5,831 bases of DNA from positions 1 to 5,831 of the forward strand of contig CAMHBN010000134.1 of NCBI GenBank assembly GCA_946183385.1, written 5' to 3'. The notes under the pieces are model-generated. The model was not told the origin of the DNA, searched no databases, and worked only from the letters and a program-made list of their open reading frames with translations. The stretch comes from an uncultured Ruminococcus sp. Lineage in GTDB: Bacteria; Bacillota; Clostridia; Oscillospirales; Ruminococcaceae. Position numbers and translations under genes: made by a program. This document shows positions 1 to 5,769 of the stretch, one piece after another. The stretch's first letter is position 1. Each line of letters opens with the position of its first letter.

Positions 1-1
1 T

Positions 2-196
2 CAGGGAATGTGGGACTTGGAGGGAATGAACTTCACGGACAAGGCAATGTGCAAGATGTACGTGAAAATGCTCGATAAGAAAGACCCGTCCGCGATAAAG
101 GCTTGGGAGAAGCCTTTCCTCGAAGCGAAGGACAAAAAGTGCGACTGGACGGACAAAAAATACCTCGAACCGCTGTTTGCGGAGCTTGGAAAGTGA
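2..196 (+). CDS. C-terminal end of an unidentified protein (possibly flavodoxin-like), 5' end outside window
   Basis: The frame is open from base 2 and ends with TGA at 194-196, leaving about 64 residues. An in-frame ATG lies at base 8, but no Shine-Dalgarno sequence can be seen before it and the frame continues upstream, so I read this as the tail of a longer gene. The tail is rich in Lys, Asp, Trp and Met and looks mostly helical, with no membrane segment and no catalytic motif I can name. It is not a recognisable end of HisH, HisB or HisC, the usual neighbours of hisA. The start of the tail (Q-G-M, then a charged helix ending in K-M-L) loosely resembles the C-terminus of clostridial flavodoxin-family proteins, which often have a CQG followed by a helix ending in KML. 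That is only a weak pattern match. The stop codon overlaps the hisA Shine-Dalgarno sequence, so it is probably cotranscribed with the his genes. Confidence 0.7.
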   Translation, partial: QGMWDLEGMNFTDKAMCKMYVKMLDKKDPSAIKAWEKPFLEAKDKKCDWTDKKYLEPLFAELGK

Positions 197-205
197 GGAG
201 AAACA

Positions 206-934
206 ATGATTATTTTTCCTGCAATTGATATAAAGGACGGCAACTGCGTGCGCCTGTTCAAGGGCGATTTCTCGACCGTTGAGAAGGTAGCCTCCGACTA
301 CCTTGAAACTGCAAGGAGCTTCGAGGCGGCAGGCGCTGAATGGATACACATGGTAGACCTCGACGGCGCAAAAGAGGGCAGACCCGTCAACACGAAGATA
401 TACACTGACGTAGCCGAGAAGACAGACCTCAAGGTAGAGCTCGGCGGTGGAATCAGGAGCCTGGAGACTATCCGCGAGTACCTCGAAATGGGTATCACAC
501 GCGTTATACTCGGCTCTGTGGCACTGAAAGATCCCAAGCTCGTATGCGACGCGGTCGAGAAATTCGGCAGCGAAAAGGTGGTCGTAGGGATCGACGCGAT
601 GAATGAAATGGTCGCGACCGAGGGCTGGCTCGAAAGCTCCGATGTCCACTATATCGACCTCGCGAACAAGATGATAGACGCGGGCGTGAGATACTTCATT
701 TTCACCGATATATCGAAGGACGGCACGCTCTCGGGCGTGAACCGCGAACAGCTGAAAAAGCTCGCGGACGCCACCGAGGACAGAGCCAATATCGTGGCGA
801 GCGGCGGAGTCCACACTATGGACGATATCATCGAATGCAAGGAAATGGGACTTTACGGCACTATCTGCGGAAAGTCCATATACAAGGGCACTCTCGACCT
901 GCGAGAGGCTATAAAGTACGCGGAGGTGAAATAA
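206..934 (+). CDS. hisA: Phosphoribosylformimino-5-aminoimidazole carboxamide ribotide (ProFAR) isomerase HisA
   Basis: HisA is a cytoplasmic TIM-barrel enzyme that isomerises ProFAR to PRFAR (an Amadori rearrangement), step 4 of histidine synthesis. The 242-residue length is normal for the family. The N-terminus has the PAIDI motif with the catalytic acid Asp8. The second catalytic Asp is Asp130 in VGIDA, in the second half-barrel. Phosphate-binding loops are visible as ELGGGIR (about 78-84) and ASGGV (198-202), and the family segment TDISKDGTLSG lies at 167-177. These repeated half-barrel features are those shared with HisF. The ATG at 206 is supported by GAGGAG at 195-200, five bases upstream and overlapping the preceding stop codon. 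The stop codon is directly adjacent to the hisF start. The trpF-type bifunctional PriA is possible in actinobacteria, but nothing here suggests it. Confidence 0.97.
   Translation: MIIFPAIDIKDGNCVRLFKGDFSTVEKVASDYLETARSFEAAGAEWIHMVDLDGAKEGRPVNTKIYTDVAEKTDLKVELGGGIRSLETIREYLEMGITRVILGSVALKDPKLVCDAVEKFGSEKVVVGIDAMNEMVATEGWLESSDVHYIDLANKMIDAGVRYFIFTDISKDGTLSGVNREQLKKLADATEDRANIVASGGVHTMDDIIECKEMGLYGTICGKSIYKGTLDLREAIKYAEVK
921..930 (+). promoter_or_regulatory. Shine-Dalgarno of hisF embedded in the hisA 3' end
   Basis: GGAGGTGA at 922-929 is an almost full-length match to the anti-Shine-Dalgarno sequence and ends five bases before the hisF ATG at 935. It lies inside the last codons of hisA, so translation of the two genes is probably coupled. 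Confidence 0.85.
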
Positions 935-1690
935 ATGCTTGCAAAAAGAATAATCCCGTGCCTTGACGTGCGCAACGGCAAGGTCGTAAAGGGTGTGAAT
1001 TTTGAGGGCGTGCGCGATGTCGGCGACCCCGTCGAGTGTGCCGAGGAGTACAACAAGCAGGGCGCGGACGAGATAGTTTTCTACGATATAACAGCTTCTT
1101 ATGAGGGCAGGGGAGTCTTCCTCGACGTTGTCCGCGAGACTGCAAAGAAGGTGTTCGTTCCGCTGACAGTCGGCGGCGGTATCAAGACCGTTGACGATAT
1201 CCGCGAGGCTTTGCGTGCGGGAGCTGACAAGGTCTCGGTGAATTCACAGGCTGTGCAGAATCCGCAGCTCGTCAAGGACGGCGCTGACATCTTCGGCAGT
1301 CAGTGTATATGCGTTGGTATCGACGCAAAGAAGATAGCCGACAACAAGTGGACGGTCTATATAAACGGCGGCAGAGTCGATATGGGCATCGACCTCATCG
1401 ACTGGGTTCACACGATAGAAAAGCTCGGAGCGGGCGAGATATGCCTCAACTCCATTGACGCCGACGGCACAAAGGAGGGCTTTGATATCCCCATGCTGAG
1501 AGCCGTCTGCGACAACTGCTCAATTCCTGTCATTGCGAGCGGCGGAGCGGGCAAGATAAACGATTTCTACGAGGTATTCGAGAAGACGGGAGCTACCGCT
1601 GCTCTTGCTGCTTCACTTTTCCACTTCAAGGAGCTTACCGTCGGCGAGGTCAAGGACTACTGCCGCGGCAAGGGCGTTATTGTGAGGTAA
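935..1690 (+). CDS. hisF: Imidazole glycerol phosphate synthase cyclase subunit HisF
   Basis: HisF is the cyclase half of imidazole glycerol phosphate synthase. Using ammonia channelled from the glutaminase HisH, it converts PRFAR to imidazole glycerol phosphate and AICAR (step 5). The 251-residue protein is full length. Catalytic Asp11 (in IPCLDV) and Asp130 (in VGIDAK) are at the positions known from Thermotoga HisF. Residues of the ammonia-channel gate also align: Arg5, Glu46, Lys99 and Glu168. Phosphate loops are TVGGGI (78-83) and ASGGAG (201-206). The segment [13 protein letters not shown] (172-184) is typical. The ATG directly follows the hisA TAA. No hisH is in the window, so the partner must be upstream or elsewhere. 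The next gene starts two bases after the stop. Confidence 0.98.
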   Translation: MLAKRIIPCLDVRNGKVVKGVNFEGVRDVGDPVECAEEYNKQGADEIVFYDITASYEGRGVFLDVVRETAKKVFVPLTVGGGIKTVDDIREALRAGADKVSVNSQAVQNPQLVKDGADIFGSQCICVGIDAKKIADNKWTVYINGGRVDMGIDLIDWVHTIEKLGAGEICLNSIDADGTKEGFDIPMLRAVCDNCSIPVIASGGAGKINDFYEVFEKTGATAALAASLFHFKELTVGEVKDYCRGKGVIVR

Positions 1691-1692
1691 TT

Positions 1693-2091
1693 ATGGATAA
1701 GATATGGGAAGAGATGTATGCGGCGGCGAAGGCTGTGCTGAAACCGCGTCGGATATCGGAGTTCGTTTCGGCGGGAGAGGTCTCTGCGGCTGTGCTGAGC
1801 AAGTCCGGCAAGATATACACGGGAGTGTGTATCGACACCTGCTCGACCCTCGGTATCTGTGCCGAGCGCAACGCCATTTTCAATATGATAACCAACGGCG
1901 AGAACGAAATAGCGAGAGTGCTCTGTATCCCTCCTGTTGAAGGCAAGGGAGCACCGTGCGGAGCCTGCCGTGAGCTCATGGTGCAGCTCATGCCCAAGAG
2001 CTACAAGGACATCGAGATAATGCTCGACTACAGCAAGGGCACGGTGATAACTCTCGGGGAGATAACTCCCGAATGGTGGATAGATTACTGA
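1693..2091 (+). CDS. Cytidine deaminase-family zinc hydrolase, substrate uncertain
   Basis: This 132-residue cytoplasmic protein has the zinc site of the cytidine deaminase superfamily: CAE at 56-58 (Cys zinc ligand and catalytic Glu58) and PCGAC at 88-92 (Cys89 and Cys92). Length and order fit the small homotetrameric Cdd and blasticidin-S-deaminase-like group. In classical cytidine deaminases a Glu-Asn pair about ten residues before CAE contacts the ribose; here the equivalent positions, by manual alignment, read Ile47-Asp48, followed by TCSTLG. Substrate may therefore not be plain cytidine. The ATG at 1693 follows the hisF stop by two bases, with GAGG at 1684-1687 as ribosome binding site. 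Its place between hisF and hisI implies cotranscription with histidine genes, though this family has no step in the pathway. TadA-type tRNA deaminase is unlikely because the motif is CAE with PCGAC, not HAE with PCxxC. Confidence 0.88.
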   Translation: MDKIWEEMYAAAKAVLKPRRISEFVSAGEVSAAVLSKSGKIYTGVCIDTCSTLGICAERNAIFNMITNGENEIARVLCIPPVEGKGAPCGACRELMVQLMPKSYKDIEIMLDYSKGTVITLGEITPEWWIDY

Positions 2092-2094
2092 TAC

Positions 2095-2114
2095 CGCAGT
2101 GAAATATCACCGCG
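2095..2114 (+). other. Possible RNA hairpin in the hisI leader (upstream)
   Basis: CGC-A-GTGA, a four-base loop AATA, then TCAC-C-GCG can form seven base pairs interrupted by one A-C mismatch. It starts four bases after the deaminase stop codon. No T-run follows, so it does not look like an intrinsic terminator. It may be an mRNA processing or stability element; function is inference. Confidence 0.45.
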
Positions 2115-2132
2115 CCAAAATCTGACTATATA

Positions 2133-2150
2133 TGTGAGCGAAAGCTCGCA
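2133..2150 (+). other. GNRA-tetraloop hairpin directly upstream of the hisI ribosome binding site
   Basis: TGTGAGC and GCTCGCA pair over seven positions (one G-U wobble) around a GAAA tetraloop at 2140-2143. GNRA loops are among the most stable in RNA. The stem ends at the base before the AAGGAG Shine-Dalgarno sequence at 2151. The placement suggests a role in keeping the ribosome site accessible or protecting a processed 5' end, but that is inference. Confidence 0.6.
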
Positions 2151-2156
2151 AAGGAG
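2151..2156 (+). promoter_or_regulatory. Shine-Dalgarno of hisI, fixing its start at 2164
   Basis: AAGGAG lies seven bases before the ATG at 2164. This decides the start in favour of 2164 over an in-frame GTG at 2134, which would place this site inside the coding region and add ten residues not typical of HisI. Confidence 0.85.
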
Positions 2157-2163
2157 TTATGCA

Positions 2164-2508
2164 ATGATAAAGATAGACATAAACGACCTCGACAAGTTCT
2201 TCGCCAAGGGCGAGCTTATCCCCGCGATATGCTACGAGGTCAACACGAAGACGGTACTCATGCTCGCGTACATGAACAAGGAGAGCCTTAAAAAGACCCT
2301 TGAAACGGGTTATACATGGTTCTGGAGCAGGTCTCGTCAGGAGTACTGGAACAAGGGCGCAACGAGCGGACACGTCCAGAAGGTCGTATCCATTTACGGC
2401 GACTGCGACAACGACACCCTGCTCGTTAACGTCGAGCAGACGGGAGCTGCCTGCCACACGGGAAGCTACAGCTGCTTCTTCAATGAGATATACAATACGG
2501 AGGAATGA
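2164..2508 (+). CDS. hisI: Phosphoribosyl-AMP cyclohydrolase HisI (monofunctional)
   Basis: HisI opens the adenine ring of phosphoribosyl-AMP to give ProFAR (step 3). It is a small cytoplasmic zinc- and magnesium-dependent dimeric enzyme. With the ATG at 2164 the protein has 114 residues, normal for a stand-alone HisI. Family signatures are all present: [16 protein letters not shown] at 55-69 region, the magnesium-binding DCDND at 80-84, and the zinc cysteines Cys81, Cys97 (in AACHTG) and Cys104 (in SYSCFF). In many bacteria HisI and HisE are fused; here hisE is a separate gene starting three bases after the stop. A 72-base gap separates hisI from the deaminase gene, the largest spacing in the operon, and it holds two possible hairpins. 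Confidence 0.97.
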   Translation: MIKIDINDLDKFFAKGELIPAICYEVNTKTVLMLAYMNKESLKKTLETGYTWFWSRSRQEYWNKGATSGHVQKVVSIYGDCDNDTLLVNVEQTGAACHTGSYSCFFNEIYNTEE

Positions 2509-2511
2509 AAA

Positions 2512-2850
2512 ATGACAGTATACGAGGAAATATTTGAGGTCATCAAGGAGAGAAAGAAGCAGTACGAGAACGGCACTGCTGCCGAGAATTCCTACACCTG
2601 CTACCTCTTCGACAAGGGCGTTGACAAAATATGCAAGAAGGTCGGCGAGGAGGCTACCGAGACCGTTATCGCTGCCAAGAACGGCGACAACGATGAGCTC
2701 ATGAACGAGATAAACGACCTGCTTTATCACGTAATGGTGCTCTGTGCGAATCAGGGACTTGAGTGGTCTGACGTGGAGAAGGTGCTTGACGAGCGCAACG
2801 AGAAGATAGGCAACCTCAAGAAGTTCCACAATGTTGATAAGAACACGTGA
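2512..2850 (+). CDS. hisE: Phosphoribosyl-ATP pyrophosphatase HisE (monofunctional)
   Basis: HisE hydrolyses phosphoribosyl-ATP to phosphoribosyl-AMP and pyrophosphate (step 2). It is an all-alpha, MazG-like cytoplasmic enzyme. The 112-residue protein has the expected acidic metal-binding helices: EEATE at 46-50 and NEIND at 65-69 (Glu66 and Asp69), separated by AAKNGDNDEL. The conserved KVGEEATE segment follows the YLFDKG stretch typical of the family. The ATG at 2512 is served by GGAGG at 2499-2503, inside the last codons of hisI. The 3' end overlaps the next coding region by 20 bases in a different frame, which points to translational coupling. Confidence 0.96.
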   Translation: MTVYEEIFEVIKERKKQYENGTAAENSYTCYLFDKGVDKICKKVGEEATETVIAAKNGDNDELMNEINDLLYHVMVLCANQGLEWSDVEKVLDERNEKIGNLKKFHNVDKNT

Positions 2851-3979
2851 TATCCTGCAAAAACTCCTTTGTCTTATATCGTGTCTGCTGCTTGTGCTCG
2901 GACTGTCTCCCACCATATCAGCTTATGCTGAGGGATACAGTCTCGGAGACATTAACTCAGACGGCTATGTGAACGCAGTTGACGCGTCTGACGTGCTCAT
3001 AAGCTACTCTCAGGCATCGTCGGGCGTGGAGCTTGCTCTTACGGATACAAAGCGCAAAGCTGCTGATGTGAACAGGGACGGCTTTGTCGACGCAAGCGAT
3101 GCCTCATCAATACTTGCGTATTACTCGTTCATTTCGACGGATGTTTACGAACCTTTCGCCGATTACATCATCGACAAGAGCACGTCCTCACCTGAGTATA
3201 ACACCTATTACAGGAGCAGCACTTATCTGCTGTACAACCTTGACGACGAACGGCTCATTTCATATCACAACATACACAAGCGCATTTCGCCTGCGAGCTT
3301 TACGAAGCTCCTTACGGCGGCTGTTGTGCTGAGGTATATGGATATGGACGCAGTTATTACAGTCGGCTCGGAGCAGGACCTCGTTCAGCCATATTCGAGC
3401 GTCTGCTATCTCGCAAAGGGAAACAGGCTGACCGTTTACGACCTGCTGACGGGTATGCTCCTCAATTCGGGAAACGACGCCGCGTACACAGCCGCAGTCA
3501 ACACCGCGCGGACGCTTGCGGGGCGCGATATATCCGACACCGAAGCAGTTACGTATTTTTGCAGGCTGATGAACGACTTTGCGGCGGAGCTGAATATGCG
3601 TGAGAGCTGCTTTGTTAACCCCGACGGCTACGATGCCGACGGTCAGTACACGACCGCCGCAGATATGCTCCGTCTTGCGAGGTATAGCCTGACTGTGCCG
3701 CAGATACGCGAGATAACGGGTACTGCAAAGAAGAACGTCACTATTTCTTCGGGAGAGGTATTCAACTGGAAGAACACGAACTACCTTCTTGACACATCGA
3801 GCAAGTACTACCGCCCCGACGCATTCGGTATAAAGACGGGCACTACCGCAGACGCAGGCACCTGTCTCGTTGCGGCTTTCAACAAAAACGGCAAGACCTA
3901 TATTACGCTTGTTTCGGGCTGTTCGAGCGATACCACGCGCTACGACCTGACGATAAGCATAATTGATACGTATACATAA
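2831..3979 (+). CDS. Secreted D-alanyl-D-alanine carboxypeptidase (peptidase S11) with N-terminal type I dockerin
   Basis: The 382-residue precursor has three parts. Residues 1-33 form a signal peptide with Arg4, Arg6 and Lys11, a Leu-rich core and a likely cut after AYA (33). Residues about 35-101 are a type I dockerin: two complete calcium loops, DINSDGYVNAVD (40-51) and DVNRDGFVDASD (79-90), each with the 1, 3, 5, 9 and 12 ligand positions filled, followed by helices. After a Tyr/Ser-rich linker (about 102-130) comes a penicillin-binding serine peptidase: SFTK (nucleophile Ser156, Lys159), SGN (213-215) and KTG (335-337). Family members trim the D-Ala end of peptidoglycan stem peptides. 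There is no C-terminal PBP5-type domain or membrane anchor, so the mature protein should be free or held through dockerin-cohesin binding. The ATG overlaps hisE by 20 bases; only a weak AAGAAG (2818-2823) precedes it. A beta-lactamase is less likely because the sequence around KTG is carboxypeptidase-like. Confidence 0.92.
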   Translation: MLIRTRDILQKLLCLISCLLLVLGLSPTISAYAEGYSLGDINSDGYVNAVDASDVLISYSQASSGVELALTDTKRKAADVNRDGFVDASDASSILAYYSFISTDVYEPFADYIIDKSTSSPEYNTYYRSSTYLLYNLDDERLISYHNIHKRISPASFTKLLTAAVVLRYMDMDAVITVGSEQDLVQPYSSVCYLAKGNRLTVYDLLTGMLLNSGNDAAYTAAVNTARTLAGRDISDTEAVTYFCRLMNDFAAELNMRESCFVNPDGYDADGQYTTAADMLRLARYSLTVPQIREITGTAKKNVTISSGEVFNWKNTNYLLDTSSKYYRPDAFGIKTGTTADAGTCLVAAFNKNGKTYITLVSGCSSDTTRYDLTISIIDTYT

Positions 3980-4012
3980 AAATCGGCTTGGCTTCTGCCA
4001 AACCGATTTTTT
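3978..4012. terminator. Bidirectional intrinsic terminator between convergent genes
   Basis: AAAAATCGGCTTGGC (3978-3992), loop TTCT (3993-3996) and GCCAAACCGATTTTT (3997-4011) form a 15-position stem flanked by an A-run and a T-run, so it can work on both strands. On the + strand position 3987 against 4002 is a C-A mismatch; on the - strand the same pair is a G-U wobble, so the stem is fully paired for the HD-GYP transcript. The element overlaps the stop codons of both genes (TAA at 3977-3979 and, on the - strand, 4013-4011). Confidence 0.92.
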
Positions 4013-5714
4013 AGTGTTCAATGCTGTTGTAGTATTCCTCGAGCCGCGGGCGTGCACTCTTGTAATAAGGTTCAAGGCTCGGGTCGAATTGCGAGCCCAT
4101 GCCCTCGGTGATTATTTCGTCCGCCTTCTCGAAGGACATACTGTCCTTGTAGACGCGCTTGCTTACGAGAGCGTCATATACGTCGGCGATAGCCATAATG
4201 CGCGCCTCTATCGGAATATCCTCGCCCTTTAGCCTGTCGGGATAGCCCGAGCCGTCCCATCTCTCGTGGTGGTAGTGAGCGACATTTTCGGCTATGTGCC
4301 TGAAGGATTCATCGTCCGTTTTCAGCAATATCTCGTGGATAACGCGTGCACCCTCCGCGGAGTGGTGCTTCATCTTTTCGAATTCCTCGGGAGTGAAGCG
4401 TCCGGGCTTACGGAGCACAGCGTCGTCAACGGCAATTTTGCCGAGGTCGTGCATAGGCGCGGCTTTGATGATGTTGCGGCAGAACTCGTCGGAGAGCTTC
4501 ATATCACCGCTTTTCTGTATCTCGTCTATGAGTATGCGTACACCCACGCTTGTGCGCTTGATGTGACCGCCCGTGGAGTTGTCACGGCTCTCGACCATAG
4601 CTGCAAGGCTCATTATGAGGTTGTCGTGCATCTCGACGATGTGACGGGTCTTTTCATCGACCTCGTTCTGCAGGTCCTCGTTATAGTGGTCGAGGAGCTG
4701 AATGTACTTCCTGTTCTGCGTATCATCGGTCAGAGTGACCATGTATCCGCGCTTTTTCAGACCGTCGTACAGATAGCTCACGTTCGCGATATATATCTTT
4801 TCGCCGTCCTTTTCGTCGTGGAGCTCATAGAGGAACTCGTGCTGATACTCATTCTTGGTGAATGCCGTCAGCCAACTCAGTACGTCATCTGCCTTCTTGT
4901 TGTTGATCTTCTCGTCAACGTAAAGCTCTCCGAGCACGGGGAGCACTTTCTTCGCTGTCTCATTACTGCCGATATAGCGCTGTTTTAGGTCGAAGGCGAT
5001 GAAGCCTGTCCCGCCGTTCTGAACGAGCGAATCAACGACCGTATCGTCGATGTCGTATAGACACAGACGGTATGAGATAAGGAGGTACACAGCCTCTGCA
5101 ATGATGTAGGCAACAGGGGTTATCTCGATAGTGTGGATAAACGATTTGCCTATGAAGTAACCGAGTATCGACAGAACATAAGGGATAAACAGCAGATAGA
5201 TTATACTGCGCGGGACTTGTTTCTTCTTGAAGAAGCTGTAGATAATTGCAACAAGGCTTATTATGAAGTAGAGCACGGTGATAATGAGGTATACGGTGTG
5301 CATAAAGCCGTATTCGCGGGAAAGAACGGGATTACCGTCCGTTATCGTGAACTCCATGCTCTTGTAGAACATCGTCGTATAGCCTATCGTGAGCACTGAG
5401 CCGTACAGCAGGAGACTGCATATAAAGAGTCCGTCCTTGACCCACTTGTTGAGCTTTATCTCACACATATTCATTATGCTGAGCATGATGAAGTATTGCA
5501 GGAAAGTCGCCCCGAGATAGATCATCTTATTCGCGAGTATAGCCTCACCGATAGTTTCCGAGCGCGAGTACATGATGTAGCCGAGGCAGGCAATAGAGAC
5601 GAACGTGAATATCATAGTCAGCGTGACATCGAAGTGCTTGTGCCACATATAGACATAAACCGTAAGCAGAATTACAGACAACAGAAAAAGCACGCCGTAA
5701 TAAGTCGCTATCAA
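4011..5714 (-). CDS. Seven-transmembrane PAS HD-GYP cyclic-dinucleotide phosphodiesterase
   Basis: This 567-residue membrane protein probably degrades c-di-GMP or a related cyclic dinucleotide. Residues about 5-217 hold seven hydrophobic segments (about 5-24, 31-48, 60-80, 94-112, 138-160, 169-190, 199-217), resembling the 7TM sensor module found ahead of some histidine kinases. A PAS-like domain follows at about 226-335 (GTGFIAFD, then a sheet ending in GYMVTLTDDT), then a short coiled coil (about 336-365). The HD-GYP domain spans about 366-562: STGGHIKR (His384), HDLGK (His422, Asp423), HSAEG (His451), HHERWDGSGYP (His482, His483 and the GYP) and ADVYDAL (Asp511). The main metal ligands of active HD-GYP enzymes are therefore present. 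The start is TTG at 5714-5712, chosen for its strong Shine-Dalgarno sequence; no in-frame ATG occurs nearby. It is convergent with the dockerin gene and has its own promoter. The ligand of the sensor part cannot be told from sequence. Confidence 0.93.
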   Translation of the reverse strand: MIATYYGVLFLLSVILLTVYVYMWHKHFDVTLTMIFTFVSIACLGYIMYSRSETIGEAILANKMIYLGATFLQYFIMLSIMNMCEIKLNKWVKDGLFICSLLLYGSVLTIGYTTMFYKSMEFTITDGNPVLSREYGFMHTVYLIITVLYFIISLVAIIYSFFKKKQVPRSIIYLLFIPYVLSILGYFIGKSFIHTIEITPVAYIIAEAVYLLISYRLCLYDIDDTVVDSLVQNGGTGFIAFDLKQRYIGSNETAKKVLPVLGELYVDEKINNKKADDVLSWLTAFTKNEYQHEFLYELHDEKDGEKIYIANVSYLYDGLKKRGYMVTLTDDTQNRKYIQLLDHYNEDLQNEVDEKTRHIVEMHDNLIMSLAAMVESRDNSTGGHIKRTSVGVRILIDEIQKSGDMKLSDEFCRNIIKAAPMHDLGKIAVDDAVLRKPGRFTPEEFEKMKHHSAEGARVIHEILLKTDDESFRHIAENVAHYHHERWDGSGYPDRLKGEDIPIEARIMAIADVYDALVSKRVYKDSMSFEKADEIITEGMGSQFDPSLEPYYKSARPRLEEYYNSIEH

Positions 5715-5721
5715 GCCGCAG

Positions 5722-5730
5722 ACCTCCTTT
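5722..5730 (-). promoter_or_regulatory. Shine-Dalgarno fixing the TTG start of the HD-GYP gene
   Basis: On the - strand AAAGGAGGT is a near-perfect match to the anti-Shine-Dalgarno sequence and sits seven bases before TTG at 5714. This spacing is ideal and is the reason for accepting a non-ATG start. Confidence 0.88.
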
Positions 5731-5769
5731 CAAATTAATCCGCCGAATGCGGTGAGAAGCTGTATTATG

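Noticed and set aside
1693..2091. TadA-type tRNA adenosine deaminase
   Set aside because: The motifs are CAE and PCGAC (Cdd type), and the protein lacks the HAE and PCxMC pattern and usual length of TadA.
2095..2114. Intrinsic terminator after the deaminase gene
   Set aside because: The stem is followed by a CCAAAATC stretch, not a T-run, and hisI and hisE lie downstream on the same strand.
2104..2132. Promoter for hisI using TATATA at 2127-2132
   Set aside because: No TTGACA-like -35 is found at a suitable distance; the -10 is also a poor match.
2134..2163. GTG at 2134 as the hisI start
   Set aside because: It lies within the GAAA hairpin stem, has no ribosome site upstream, and would put the good AAGGAG inside the gene; ATG at 2164 is better.
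2107..2916. Long - strand open frame (269 codons) opposite hisI and hisE
   Set aside because: It is antisense to two clearly recognised genes, has a Leu/Val-rich composition typical of a reverse-frame artefact, and shows no family motif.
2831..3979. Class A beta-lactamase or esterase
   Set aside because: The SxxK, SGN and GIKTGTT spacing and the region after KTG are those of S11 carboxypeptidases, and no ExxLN-type omega-loop motif is visible.
3260..4075. - strand open frame (271 codons) opposite the S11 domain, extending across the terminator
   Set aside because: It covers the conserved carboxypeptidase motifs in antisense and would run through the terminator hairpin; it has an Arg/Val-rich artefact-like composition.
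4266..4988. Long + strand open frame (240 codons) opposite the HD-GYP gene
   Set aside because: It mirrors the HD-GYP and PAS coding region; the - strand frame has intact conserved motifs, whereas this one has none.
5739..5756. Small inverted repeat (CCGC / GCGG) in the HD-GYP leader as an operator
   Set aside because: Only four pairs around a five-base loop; too short to distinguish from chance.
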